A DNA stretch of 60,287 nt from Branchiostoma floridae (taxonomy: Eukaryota > Chordata > Leptocardii > Amphioxiformes > Branchiostomatidae). The stretch is taken from contig NC_049992.1 in assembly GCF_000003815.2 (NCBI RefSeq), positions 946,908 through 1,007,194 of the forward strand, in the 5' to 3' direction. Position 1 is the stretch's first letter; each line of letters opens with the position of its first letter. Position numbers and translations under genes: made by a program. Below, one piece after another: positions 10,549 through 25,500 of this stretch. The notes under the pieces are model-generated. The model did not search any database. It was not told the origin of the DNA and worked only from the letters and a program-made list of their open reading frames with translations.

Positions 10549-13500
10549 CTGGAAACGGTGGGTTAGTAGTAAATGAGTCAATTAATTTTTGACGGGTCTA
10601 ATTTACAACCTTATGCCACGATCTCGTACCTTCGTCGAATGATGTCAATCTTTTCAAGTTATCATTATGGATTATGCCAATTAGCTCCTGAATCGCATAC
10701 ATACTATCAAATTATGCAAAGCCATCACCCAAGCTATCTGCATAACATAAGATGATCCTATGACCCCTTCTTAAGTTATTCATGTCCAAATGTCAAAACG
10801 AACACGCCCAGTTCCAAACAAGCTGCTAGGGGCCTGCGTACACACTTTCACCCCTCAAGAAGAGCTTTCGTCCATCATACAACATCCCGACCGTAGCAGT
10901 TGCAGAAAATTAGAGCTCGAAGTTCCGCTACAGTATCTTATGTACCCTTTAGGAGGCACTGTATAGAAATTAATCTTCCTTTTCGTGACCCCTACGGCCC
11001 CCCTCTGTACCCATCCACCAAATATCATGCAAAACCATCCAAAGCCTCCAATGTTATGCTGTCCACAATCACACAAACATACACAGTCCGCTGCGATACC
11101 GTAGGAAAAGGCCAAGACTAGGAGAACCATTTTCGAACGTTAGAAATTTGCGAACCAACGCCCCCCCCCCCCCCTCCCCAAAAAAAAACAAACCTAGTCC
11201 CGTTCGAAGACTGCAACGGAGGCTACATTTCTGTAACCGCCATTCACCTACCAAATATCTTGATGATCGGGATATCCTAGCCTGGGTACCATCCGATTTC
11301 TACCGGGGCTGAGCGTATACTTGAGCTGTTCTTTTTGATGTAGTGCTGACAAGGAGCTCCGGTAGAAATCGGATGGTACCCAGGCTAGGATATCCATCTG
11401 TAGCTTCTTAAATTGTTTGTTGACATACATACACGCCCACACCACAGAACATCACCTTCTTTGCGAAGGTTATAAACTATTCTAGACATTGGCATGTCAG
11501 ACAAGAGTAGCAGATATTTTAGAGGTTTTATACAAAAACCTCATCATTGTAAGTATCGAGTAACATTGAAGTACAGCGTACCTTGACCGATGAAAGCTCC
11601 TTGCTTAACTACATTCCTGCATGATATCTCACACTAGCACAACTCAAAACATAACCTTCTATTCTACATATTGATATGTTAGGCAAAAGTAGCAGACTGA
11701 TCGACGGAAATATTTGCAACATAACATAACCTTAGCGATTAATGACCGAATGTGGCATCACAAAACTGTGGGCAAAACAAATAAAACAAGAGTTCGTAGA
11801 CCTCAGGCCTGCATGAAATGTATTGGGTTTCTGTAGACCTATTGTGTATTTTTGCCTTTTTGTCTGTGGTACGTGGTTGGAAAAATGAGCTTTTTACCGT
11901 GTTGGTTGTGCACCATGCAAAAGTCTGACTCTGAAATTCCATTTTCTGAATTTGTAAGTTTGGACATGGATGAACATTACTTATTTTGGATTTCTTAAGT
12001 ATGTAACCAACCACAGTACTTTGAAGTTGTTGAGACGCTACCTTTTTTTGTCTCAGATGGCCCATGCACATGTAGTTACTCTGTCACATGATATACTAAT
12101 ATCTTCCTATTTCAATGTACTGACCTAATGCAGCTGCTCTCTTTGGTTTGTGTTCTTCCAATGATATTCATTAAAGATTTATTTCTGGGGTGTTATTCAC
12201 TTGACATCGGAATGTTACTCGCATAATTTGACCAATGATACTTTTATCTGTAGTTCCATAGACATTAGACAGCATGAATAGTGGTAGCCCCCATGCAGCA
12301 GCAACAGTTAGTCCCCAGGGTGGTATGATATTTTCATTCAATCCATCCAACCCAAACCTAAATCTCCTGTAGTATCTAAGCCAAATTTAACAGCATAATT
12401 TACTATGAAAAATGTCCTTGTCAATCCCATTTATAGATGGCAAGCTGCTGGCAATGGAAGCTTTGAAAAGTTCAGAAGCTGTTGTAGTCAGAGCAAACAC
12501 CCAGCAAACATCCCCGCAAACCAATGAGCAGTTGCTTAGAAGGGGAATTTCATCATATATTTGCCGCGACAAAATGCAACAAACGATACTGAATTTAAAA
12601 CAGAACAAAGCTAAGCCTCCACCACTTAACCCTGCCTGTACCATAGATTAAGCAGGCCCAAAAACCAAGCGAATATGACTAGCCCAAAACAACAAATTAC
12701 CTGTATACAGTATGGAAATGGCATTACCAAAGAAACAAAAAGAAACACAGGACAAATCATACACATACCTTTCTCTTATGCCCACACTCTATACAGTTCT
12801 CCTCCACATTAGAAAATTGCATCTTCTTCTGTTTAAGTTCAAGTTCAACCATGATTGCCAACAGGGTAAAGGAACTTGTACCGGAACTTAAAACTCAGTA
12901 CTATACAGCTCTAGAAACACCACAAAGAGTAATAAGCAAACTCCAATTATACCTGACCAACAGATATATAATCTGGCACACTCCCGTCATCTGGCAAACT
13001 GTCAGTGCCACTAAGTAACCTGATACATTGAAGGTGGCCCAGGCCAGATGATGGTTCTACACCCAACCATAATCTGTTTTTAAAACCAAGCAGATATTGG
13101 GAGGATGCCCCAACCACACTAAAACAGGGTCAACCTATACAGTATCAAGTTCAAGCACTAGGAGGCCCAAAATCAAACCTGACCACCAGGACACCACAAA
13201 CAACTCACTTACCAAATGGCAACACAATGGCACCTTGCGTTCCGGAGATACAGCGCACGCCCCGTGCCCGCACAAAAGGTAACCTAAAATGTCAAGTTCA
13301 AGCACCAAGGGCGCCAAAATCAAAATTGAGCATTATTCAGCCACCGCCGACACATGTGCCAAATATCATCGCGCCAGCACCAGCCGTTCAGAAGATATAA
13401 CTCCGGAAACACCCCTCCCGGACACAAAATTCGACCTGCCGGGTCAAGTTCAAACGCGACAAGGCCCAAAGTCAATCCTAGACAACAGGCAACAACCCCC

Positions 13501-16500
13501 CACCCATGCACCAAAAATCGTCGCAATCGCGCGTATCGTTCCGGACACACAGCGCCAAAAGTGCCCCCAAAACACCAAAAATGCCACCTTCAATGTCAAG
13601 GTCAAGCGCCAGGAGGCCCAAAATCACACCTGAGTGTCAGGCTACCACCCCCAACCCACGTACCAAAAATCGTCGTGCTCGCACCATCCGTTCACGAGAT
13701 ACAGCGCCCTACATCCCCGGCTACCGAAAAGTTTCCACCAGCATCAAAACCATACCTGCATACATGCAGGTAAAAAGAAAAGAATTCAAAGGAATAATGA
13801 TCAGTCACAATCCAAGATGGCGATCAATTTTAGCTAGATGACGTCATAATGTCGTCATATAACATGATAATGACACAAAAGCTGTCACCATAGTTTTGTT
13901 TCACATGTACATCGTTCTCTGAAAATTTCGTGTTAAGTTGTTTAGGTGTGGGTCTGAAAAGTTTCTTTAAAAAAATGCTGGGGTCAGTTTTGACCCCACT
14001 GGACCATACATAAACTTTCTAGGGTAACTTAATCAACAATGAGCCAATCTCGGTAAAAACGTATGAGAAGTTATAATACACATATACAAACAAACTGATG
14101 GGAGGAAATTTGTTTTTGACCAGAAATGCTAAAATGACACATATTGATATCCGCCTGGGGTCAGTTTTGACCCCATACGGTAGTTTGAGGGTTAAAGTTC
14201 CAACACTTAAACAGAAACAATACTTGGCAAATGCCGCCGCTTCCTTTTCACAAAATCACGATCCTATAAATAACGATTCAGTAATGTATCTTCAGTCTTT
14301 TGCCGTTTTTTTTTTTAGCAAAAGATGTCAAGGCTTCGAGGCTAGGACAATACCTTTAAAGTAAATGCAAATAATTGGCTTTTTCCGAATATTTAAAGTA
14401 AAATGCTGATCTCTACTTTACAGCAATTGTCCTTGGAGTGAATCGTGTATATTCATTTATACTCATACTTCATTTATATTTATTTATACTCATTAATTGT
14501 AGCAATCAGTGGGATCGAACCTCTGCACTCCGTCTGGCCACTTCCACTGGACAGTCCAGCTGGACACGTCTGACAGGACGCCGATCCCGGAGTGCTGCTG
14601 AACTCTCCTACTGCACACGGCTCGCACATCGTCCTGTCGTCGTTGCTGGCCGTACCAGCTGAGCAGATATCCTCCCTCTCGTCCCCTAGTTTACACTCAT
14701 GTCCTATCTGGCATCCGCGACAAGTAAGAGGCGTGTCCTTTGCTGCGAAAAAGGAAAAAAGTAACACACATGAAAATTTACCATGAGTATATCTAATCTT
14801 TAATTAAGAATAAATCTTTACTAATTCCCCCCTAAAATTTAAGACTATATTGTGTATCAGACATATAGTGTTATCCATGTCATACCTGCGCCGAGACATA
14901 CCGTTCCTTATGATACGGGAGTTCATGTCCGATTCCTATATACAGAATACGGGGCTTATGTGTTAGTTATGTCTAACCGGGAATTTTAGGTACCTATCCC
15001 GTATGTAAATACGTCATGAGATCCAGAAACTTCCAGTTCATTCCAGTTGACACTTCTAGAAGTTGTAATTTTAGTTGACGACATGAACGTCAATTCAAGT
15101 TAGTTTAGATTAGTGAGTCGCGTGGATTCGTGACAAGTATCCAACTGATCTATCCCAAATGTACTCCATCCCAGAAGCGCTTTTGGGATGGAGTACATCT
15201 GGGATGCAGGCCTATCCCAGATGTGTTTCTATCCCAGAAGCTCTCTAAAGCAGACGGCCGGATGTACAAGTGGACAAGGACTCTGAAAAAGGACCGGACA
15301 ATGGAGAAAAGGTACGTTCCCGTTATGTTATACACCGTATTTCCCGAGAGACACTAGCAGTCGGCCTCAAATACAAGACTATCCTGTCGCAGGTGGTCCC
15401 CCAAAAGCTCTGTCTAACAAGAATGATACTTCTTGATTTGAATTATATATTTTGTCATACGGAAATCTGATATTATATGTGCTTCAAAGTTTACTGCACG
15501 CGTGAACATATTTTTGTCATGGCAATCTTCGTGTGAACCACTAGCACAAATGTAACCCTAATATCTGGTGTAAAATAGATGTGTGCATGAAAAAATGGAC
15601 AGTTTTTACCAGGCTGCAGTGTAACATTCCTGTCCTCCAACCATCCCCTCTCTTTGCCAAGGCCTTTGCCTCTCTTTGAAGGCGTCACCTTCCAGGTCCC
15701 CGTGATGTCCTCGGGTAGAAAATGGCTGTCTTCCACGTAAAGCCACCCATTAGCTTCATTGATGTTAGACCCTACCCACCATCGCTGTGTCTCATTGTTA
15801 AAGAAGATGAACCAGTTCCTTTTTTCATGTTTGTAAACAGGCCGATTGTTTCTATTTATTGGCTGTTTGCTTTCATTCGTCTGCAGTAGGTACAGACCTA
15901 TGCGGGATGTCTGGTGTTTACTCATACCGACGAGAAGAAGGCCGTCTGCAAAATATTTAAAAAAATGAACATGCGGTGACTGGTAGTGATAAGATTATTT
16001 ATTTCATTTCAGTGTTAATTTCCCTTCCTAATTCCAAAAACAGCGACTTTACATATCACTTGGACATAAAAATGTTTCAACTCGAGTCCTTTCTCTAATG
16101 CAAAGCCTGTATATCTCTTCCTTTGTCTGTTTATAGCATTGTAGCTATAGCATAACTCAGGTAAGGACGAATTTTATAAGATATTACAATCTCTTGAAAT
16201 AGTTGAACTGTGATTTAAAACACCAAAATTGGACTCACCCAAATTTTCGACTGCACAGTACCAATCTTTGTCAAGGAATGAACAATCCACTGCTGTCGTG
16301 ACTCCAGGGTATGTAGAAAGAACACGTGACTCAGTAAGCAGTGGATTATAGGTTGCAGGAAGTCTATGGCGCCCACCGTCTCTGTTCAGGGATGGTTGTA
16401 AAGCTCTGATGTAGATGGCTTCCATAATCCCTCTAGCGAAAAAGTATGGTTCTGTGTCCAAGATTTCAACTTTGTCTAGTGAAACCGAATGACCTGGTGA

Positions 16501-19500
16501 TTCTATATGTATATGCTGGGAAACTTCTGAGGTTTTAAAACTCCTACGTTTGTGCTCAAGACGGTGGGCGCCATAGACTTCCTGCAACAGATAACCCACT
16601 GCTCACTGAGTCACGTGTTCTATCTACATAACGTGACGTCACGACAGCAGTGGATTGTTCATTCCTTGACAAAGACATGATGCTGTGCAGTCGAACATTT
16701 GGGTGAGTCCAATTTTGGTGTTGGAAATTTAAGTTTAACTATTTCAAGAATGACTTCTACCAACACAGATGAATTTTGAAGTTAATATTACAAACTCATT
16801 TTTATCACACTTGATAATTGGTAATAATGGTACAATTGATTAACTGAGATGTTTCCAAATACATTTTAATGAAGCCCATACGTTTAGTAGTTCTGTGTAT
16901 GACATAAATAACTTTTCAGTAACACAACTTGAATATGAACTATAATCATGAATGCCATTATGTATACAAAGATTGCAGACCTGCAAAAGCTCTTTGACCG
17001 GGTTTGCATCCTTCCACACAACGTCCGTCACGCTGATACTTGCACGTGTCACAGTCTGCTGAAGCGGGACCTGAGCAGACGCTTTTCCCTTCGGCACTGA
17101 CGTCCTTACAGATGCTGTTGCATTCTGTCAATATGAAAAATGAAGATAGTATTACTCTCCAAGCAGAGGTTAGGCTCCGGCTGTTTTTTTTTACGTTTTT
17201 AGTCGTTTTTATCGGGCATTCTATTTTGTCATTTTTTTGCTGTGTAGGTTGGACACAGCAAAAAAAAATGACGAAATAGAAAGCCCCCCCCCCCAAAAAA
17301 AAACAGCCGGAGCCTAACCTCTGCTTGGAGAGTAGATAGTATGTCTATAGTAGGGAAAACGTCGATCGAAATTAGACTTTTTTATCAACAAACTTTTTCT
17401 CGTTTGAAAGAATTATATAAAGAAATAAATATACTAAAAAAATCATGTTTTATTTTATATTTGAGAATTTTAGATTAAGATATTATTTTCTACAGGATTT
17501 GCCAGAAAAGAGGCAGTATCCTAGTGTTCGGACTTTTAATGTCATAAATGCTATACAGAAAGTATAGTAGAATTGGAAACAATTCTATTCATGGAATTTA
17601 GATGATATGTCTATAGTACACTCGTTCTCATTGAAATGTCGAAAATGGCATTTTTTTGGTCGAAAAATAGATCGGCTTTATTTTCACTGAAAACTACTTG
17701 GTTGTTTGGGAAAATTCCTCTTTTAACCATAGCCAAAAAATGGCAACTTATTATTTTCGGTCCCATTGATAATACATTACAGGGCATGTAACAAACGTTA
17801 CCGGTAACGTTTGTTACAACAGTAGACTTTACCCTGTTTTCTTCAAAAGGACGTACCTTATTGACTACATCATTTAGGTATAAGTGGATGTCCCTAGGGA
17901 CATTTGAAAAGTGGGCAGCTTTTTTACACCAGGTCAAATAGAAAGCTTAGACAGCATCGAACAATGGTAACGTTTGTTACAGTCATTTCTGTACAACATT
18001 TTGTTAAGCATGGTGAGATACAAATGACAGTCACCAACCCTTTCTTGTTTCTTTAGAAAGCCAGAAAAACTGTACAGCGTCACAAAAACGGCCATTTCTA
18101 GTCGTATACGTGCATAATATAACCGTGGCAACTATCGTACTAGTGGTGGTAACGTTTGTTACAGAATCTGGCGACAGGCATAAACCACCTCACACAGCCT
18201 CCAAGATCAGTGACAGGAGCGATCTAACGTGATCGGACAGAGGGCCTGGGTAGCTGGTTTCAACTGCCGAACAATCATTCTGGGAACTGAATTGTTACAT
18301 TTTTGGCTACTATTTGAATTCTTCGTTTCTTCTCAGGCGACAGCCATTTTTTAGGGTGTGAAAGCCCACCCGTGGCTATAATAATCTTCTAATCCATCAA
18401 CCTCTACGAATGTTGTGGTGCATCTTTTGTAAAACATTACAGGGGTTATGGAAAAATGAAGGAACCAGTGATGTTGTCTATAGTTTGCTCCATATCAAGG
18501 CGTAAAGTCAGGCGACAGCATTTCGACAATTAAATGAGAACGAGCCAGTAGTGAAAACGTGTGTCGTCATTATCACCATTCATTGCATACTGCATCTGCA
18601 TTTAGTAGAAACATCATGTGGCTGCAATAAAGCTCTCCATTTATTGGTATAGGTAAACCTAATTTATTTTGAGACATTCTGTAGTACGTACGGTAGTATG
18701 GGGACTAGTATATAAACATACGTTTGCAAATGTTGTTTTCATCGAAATGAGTCAGAGGACACTCAGTCACACATTCCACCAAACCATCAGGACGTGCCTC
18801 TTCCATCCTCTTCATACCTGTACAGAAATAACAGTAATAACACAATACGCCATGAGCAGCATTTTATTTGGCAGGCAATGTCTACTCGCAGCTCACTGAC
18901 GAAGAAAAGCAACAATGTTAAGTATATTTTGCATCTTTTTTTCAGATTTGCAGGACTGCTGACAAGCAAAATTAGCAAAATGTTGCTTTAAAAGACAGGA
19001 CAACTCCTTCGTCATCACTGAGACACGCATTAAGACTTGTTTAAATAATTAATGGCATTAGTAAATGTGTCTTGCTAATTTTTATTCACTACTTAAACAC
19101 CATCTTACATAGGAAAACATTTTAATTCTTCTGTTAAAACAGAAGAATATGTAGTAGATAGAGTGTGGCATAATGTCGGCTTAAGGGGTACTGGACCGGT
19201 TAGGACCGTATCTGTACCTGGATTTTCTGTACCGTCACCCACCACTACTCGGCACCGTTTCGGCGGCCCACTGACGTGTGAGAGTATTTGTGTGCGCGTG
19301 CCTACGTGTATGCGTATGCAAGACAAAGTGATTTAGTGGTGCTAAAAGCGTTACTTACATGTACATGTACTTGTATGATTTTTAGATTCCATGTGCTGCG
19401 GACAGCGTGCGACGCATTCAAAAGCGCCAATGCCCTCTTCTCTGTAGGGATAGGACAGCTTCAGATGTTTACAGGCTATGCAGTCAGTTGGAGAGTTAGA

Positions 19501-22500
19501 TCCGCTTGTTCGGCAACCTAAGTATGTGAATGGTCAAAAGGTCGTCTATTGGTATCATAGTTATAAAGTACAGTAGTTAGCCTATGATGTCTTATTCTCG
19601 GGGAGATTAAAGGAAACTGCACAAAATCCAGAAACAATGGTCCCGACATAGTAAATTTACTAACAAGAATTCCATGAACACATCCCTTCGCCAAATAATC
19701 ATACCTTTATTCAAGACGTAACGACCGTGTGTTGGCCACAAACCCACGAACGCTACCAAAAACATAATATTCCTGGCGAAGGTAACAATATAATTATGCA
19801 CACTGTTGTGATACTTGAGTTATTCCGTTTAAAACCCTAAAATAAACTCCGCCCCTGCAGTTTGAAAAAAGCCGCTAGGGGTCCCAAACTTACACGACTT
19901 ATCCCCTGACAAAAGACGTATCCATTACTCAAAAATCATTAACCTGGCACTTGAGGAACATTTTACCTCCAACTTTGAACCTCCGCTGCAGTACCGTAAC
20001 TCACCGCTAGGAGGCCCAGTTTCGAAATTGACCTTCCTTTTCTAACCCCTACCTATCCATCAAATAGTATGGTACCCACTCGGAGTAATACATAAACTCT
20101 ATAATGCAGGATTTGGGTATAACATTAGCCTGATGACTGTGATTCAGTGAGCTAGCTTAGCGTCATAATTGACACCAGAATATTATCACTGAGATAAAAG
20201 CACTTTCACAATACAAAATCAGATCGCAGAATTGAACTAAGAAATTTCACCTTTACACTCGGAATGGCATTTCTGCTGACAGACTCCTTTGATCATCTCC
20301 GTTCCTTCTCGGCAAATGATGAAGTCCTTTGCCGGCCTGTCCAACAGGGATAGCCCCATCACTTTCACAGGGGACTCCCCGCTGCCGAAGGAATAGTATC
20401 GAAGGGACGCCGACTCGTGGAATGTGAAACTCAACCAGACATGTGGTCGCTCCTATTATTGCAGTCATGTAATAAAGTGGCCATAAATTGAATATTGAAA
20501 CAGGAAGATACCACAATGTAGCCCCTGACCAAAGGTTCTGCTCATTTCGTCCAAAGCAAATTGAAAATGAATTTCACTTCCCTATGTATATGATATGTTG
20601 CGCAATAAGTTATTCACATTCTTATGTATAAATACTACAGATTTCAAGACACAAGATACCAGAAGTAATTCAACTATATCTTCAGATCCGACAGAGGTAA
20701 ATGAATATGATATTGCTTTGTAATTAGAAAAGATAGTGACACTCAAGTTTAGCCCCACTTGATTCTTATCCAATATTGTTTAATTGATAGAATCTTATTA
20801 TCCTATATTGTTTAATTAATTGAATTGTAAGATGTATTATATATTCTTTCTCTTTTTTTGTTTATAGTTGACCATGCAAAATTTACTGTACTTTTTATCG
20901 TGTAAATAAAGCTTGTGTGTGTTTGTATAATACAGCAACTTTTAACAGTCAATCATATATAATCAGGACAACCAAGTTTTTTTGTCGAAGTACAAAATGC
21001 TATGTCATCGTTAACTTAAAAAAATATACCTCATTGTCAGGCGTCTTCCCGTATTGAATGACTGTAGTAGTATCTCCCACATCCTCCGTCACACAGACGA
21101 AGTAAGACTGGTACAGGGTTGCTGAGCCCAGGCCACCGGCGTTGTCGATTAACTGGGTTGTTTGTAGTCGCAACGCCTAAACAGGTCCGTAAAATTTATC
21201 AGCAACAATGCACGCTGGGGCAACGCTGTAGGAGCTTTCATGTAAAATATTTATTTTCAATATATAAACTTTGTTTATTTATCGATGCAGAATCAACCAT
21301 ATCAGTTACCTAATGTGGATTAAAAACTCTTAATTAACGCCGCCCTTCTAGCGAAATAGATTTTTTTCTAGCGATTGATTTATTGAGTTAACCCTATTCA
21401 GACTGGGAGGGAGGGGGGGGGCTAAAAGTGCCTGCGCCAATTTGATCCCAAGTAACTCCCAAACGGCTAGTGCTATGACCATCAAACTTGCCGACTTTTC
21501 ATAAAACATTGTTGGCAACAATAAACCAAAAATATAGTAAATTTATGATTTTTTCCTGTTGCCATGGTAACGAGTTTCTGAAAGGCAAATTTTACAAAAA
21601 TCACGAATTTTGGTCTAAACAATGGGATTTTAATATTTTCTTGCTAAACTGCACTTGTTTTCATACATCTTTGATATTTCAAATATGTTAATGTGACATG
21701 AATTATTAGATATGCATAATTTATGCTTATGTCATGACGTAATTGACGTCAAAATCCAAGATGGCGGACAATATCGTGAAAAGTATAATCAGCTTATTTT
21801 CACTAGGATTTCATCACTACTTGGTATTATTTCACAAAAACATGTGAATGATTCTAATGCGTTTGCATGGGATTTTAGGGTTATATGTTGAAAAGTATGT
21901 ATCTTAAGACAATTAAGGTTGATGATCCAGGATGGCGGATTGAAAGTAATAGTTAAAATACAAAATGATGTCATTTTGACGTCGTTGTAATGGCTTTTGA
22001 CAAAAGAAGTCTTAAAGACTTAAACATTGATTAGAAAACCTGTATTGTTAACTTTTGCGTGATATATCTAGGTATTATGGGAATTCCCCGTTTTAACCAA
22101 AAATCAATTAGTGACGTCATAACTACGTCATATTACGTCATAATGATATAAAAATTTAAAGAATTATAAAACTTGACAAGCACATCACCCCCTAAAATTT
22201 GGCAATCGTACAGTAAGCCGTTTTGAAATTACGAAGGAGCACCGCCCCCTCCCCCCCCAGCACCCCCCCCCCCTCACCCAAGGCCAGGGAATGCCAAAAA
22301 AGCCCAGTCTGGATAGGGTTAAATTGTGAGTTTCCTGACCTTGTACAACGCCACTCCTTCAGTGGAGATCTGTATGTAAATCCAAGTCCCATGGTTTTGT
22401 GGGATGCTGGCGAACACAACAAAGATGTCTCCTTCTGATGCTGCAGTGAAGTGGATGCACTTTCCTCCATCGGTCGGGTCAAAGCGATGCGCGTTGGACC

Positions 22501-25500
22501 AATGAATGTTACACGGAACGTCTCCAACTGTATCACTGTGAAAATATAATCAACAGTTTGCATATGCAAAAAAAAGTGTTCTTATTTTTATTCATTTAAT
22601 CTTAACGTTATTTTCTATCGAATATCCTATATCCCCTTGTCATCACTTTTGGGATGAACGTAACTGAAGTAATGGAATATTGCAACTTAAGTTTAAGATC
22701 GGGTACATTTTTAGAATTACCGTTAATTCAATTAGGCAGACAGGCAGGCAGAATCTAATTTGTAAGACTCCATGTGGGAAGTTACTGGTACTGAGTTTAC
22801 TCACGATTTCTGACTCAGATGGTTGAGCAGTTTTTTGTACGCAGCTCTGGCCACAATGCGACCTTTTACCCAACCCTGTAGGTCTGGCAGGAATGATTTT
22901 GAGGCATTGTAGTCACCATCCGTCACGGTTAAGAGACCGCTTTCCTCTTCATACGTCATGACAAGGCCCTGCACACTGAGCTGCAATGTAAATCAAATTG
23001 TTTCATAGTGATTCAATATATAGCTTGACGTCATCATGGTTTTGCCATGGCAATAACGAGGATAGTACCGTTAATAAAAATGATAACACCTTCTTTTTTG
23101 GAATGACGTTGCTTCCGCCGTTTTTGTAGCCGTCATACAGATGAGGCATGGAACCTCTCCTAGTAGAAAACCACATGTGACGGAAGAACTTCAGTTCCAG
23201 CACGTCTTGCGCCATAGAAACACCAGGGATGTCATACGGCATGTCGAAAACGACGGTGAACTCCTTCCCTCCGGTCATGTCTTCCCATGTTGGTACGCCG
23301 GTGTTGTCCTCCTGAAGGAAGGCTAACATGGCGGTTTCACAACCTGGTTCTCCGGCGGGCAGGAGGAAGTCTGAGCTCAGGAGTCGACCCTGCGGGTGAG
23401 ATATATATATGCTGTGGTCAACATTTGTAAAGAAACATGTAGCTAACTCATCTGCATCTTGATAATCAAATATGGCTGTCTTCCTTTTTAATGCTAACGT
23501 CACATTTACACAAAGGGGCCCTGACAGGTAGGTTAGGGGCTGAATTGCTGCACTTTCGGGCGGGGCCCCGTGAGACCCCCGGCGGCTGCCGGGCTATTTT
23601 GGGGCTCGGGCGAGCCCCCGGTTGATTCTAAGTTGGACTTAAAATCAACCGGGCCCCGGGCAGGAAAATACGCCGAATCAAAGCCGTCAACTAATCGTGA
23701 ATACATCGCCAGGGTCCCCTACAGTACTCGCCCGGTACTCGCCCGGTACCCCGACGGTACTCGACGGTACAGGCCCAACCTTCTTGCATTGCAAACTATT
23801 GCATCCGTTGTGTCATCCCGGAACACCGCCAGGGCCGCTGACGGGGTCCCTCGGTCATCAAACAGGACAATTTTTGCCATGGTCACATTTCCACATAGGG
23901 ACCCTGGCGGGTAATTTACGGGCTGTTTTTTGGCTCTTCCGGTCGGGGTCCTTCTGGTCTCCTAGCGGCTGCCGGGTTATGTTTCGTCTCGGGCGGGACC
24001 CCGGTTGGTTTTAAGTCGGATTTAAAATGAGTCGGGCTCCCGGCGGGGAAATTATTAGGGAAATATCATCAGAAAAAAAACTCACTTTCTACACGTCTTT
24101 TCCACACGCATAAGGCGCATAAAGGGCTTAAAGTCGCAAGAATGTTTTCGCATTTATAGCTTGCTCATCAACGTATCGTAGACCCAAAACATAGTTCGGA
24201 GCCTAACCCAACATTTTCCTTTCTGGCACTGCCGTTCCGCTTGTCTCTCCTCTTCCACTACCCATGTAGCAAGAGCAAGGATGAAACGGTAACGAGCCGT
24301 CGTCACCGAAAGCGGCATGTGCTCATCCTGTCGGTTGAAGTGCAATGGCATTTTCCGCTTCTGCTAGTCTTAGTATAACGTGGCACACTTGCAAAAGTCA
24401 ACGAAGACGAGGCAAGCAATGCTTATATACCCCCCCCCCCCACCGCCCCCGAAAAAAAAAAAAAAAAACATGATGGTCGTGGTTCGCGGGGCGTACGACA
24501 AGGACCATACAGTTGTCCACAAGGGGTGAATCGGCCGACCCACTGCCAGACCCCTACGGGGTACTCGTGGACATCCACAGGGCAGCTCACGGTTGCTTGC
24601 CGGACATCGAGCGATAAAGGGTTAAAGCATACGACTATTGCACGAAAGCCGCCGGAATGCCCACCGGAGCCCCCCGGGACCTCTAACGGGACGCGTGAAG
24701 AAAAAATGATTTGTGACTGTGTGAGCCGATGTCTACCCGGCTTCAGAGACCGATCTCTAAAAGACATTTTCGGCAGTAATGCGTCCGGTGTTTTTCGACC
24801 AGCGCGCGATTTGTAGTGATCGTCGGCGATATTAAGGAGTCGCTCGATGCTCGTTGTGCACCGAAACTTGCTGTTAACATCAGCGACTAGTCGCCGGTGA
24901 TCTTTTATACCCCCCTCACATTAGGCGCGATTCGATCGAACGACGAGTCTGCGAGCTCTAAATTACGAGGAGGCATGACGGGAAGGGGGAATTCCTTCGT
25001 CGGCATCAGGGTTATGCCTCCTCGTAAATTAGAGCTCGCAGAGTCGTCTTCCGATCGAATCGCGCCTAATGTGAGGGGGGTATAAGGCCGCAAAGCTTTG
25101 AGGTGTCGGGTGAGTGGACACCGATTGATTGATCATCGTTGGCAAATCGGAAGACGTACGTCAGTTGGTCGGACGAGTTACTGTTTGGTTGTAAATGTAG
25201 ACTTTCCTTGACCTAGCGATCTTAAAATCGTACTACCTTCCAGCGATCGTGAAGTACGCCCATATCGTCGACAATGTGAATGGGGTATAAGAAAAACTTT
25301 GCCGAGGGCCAGAATTAGATTTTACGCAAAGATCAAGTCAAGGAATTTACAATAAGAAAGGAGTCATTTCTTACATTAGTACACTTTTTTTGACAATTTA
25401 TACATTCATTCAGCTTGCAGCTTCTTTGTATATTTTACTATATAGTAGCAAGCTTCCGATTTGTGTAACATTGAAGCCCGTGAACTTGGAGAGGTCATCA

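Larger units (their letters stand above)
16981..19517 (-). other. Furin-like cysteine-rich repeats (exons 19-21)
   Basis: Residues about 1123-1255 continue from the last residues of exon 18. The spacing resembles the furin-like/growth-factor-receptor pattern C-x-G-C...P-x-D-C-x-x-C: exon 19 has SPTDCIACKHL and FECVARCPQHM, exon 20 has VECVTECPLTHFDENN, exon 21 has CSGPASADCDTCKYQRDG and CVEGCKPG. Such repeats act as rigid disulphide spacers in receptors and secreted proteases. All three exons are phase 1-1, so they can shuffle or skip without frameshift. Confidence 0.7.

Noticed and set aside
12387-12651. Overlapping 79-85 aa frames on both strands in the copy 1 insert
   Set aside because: No domain, no splice context, absent from copy 2; likely chance openness.
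20251-22535. Assignment of exons 16-18 to a named methyltransferase-like (farnesoic acid O-methyltransferase) domain
   Set aside because: A vague resemblance was considered, but the expected core motif of that family is not visible, so the region is left unassigned.
24897-25093. Two matching 62-aa frames on opposite strands
   Set aside because: A consequence of the hairpin's symmetry, not genes.
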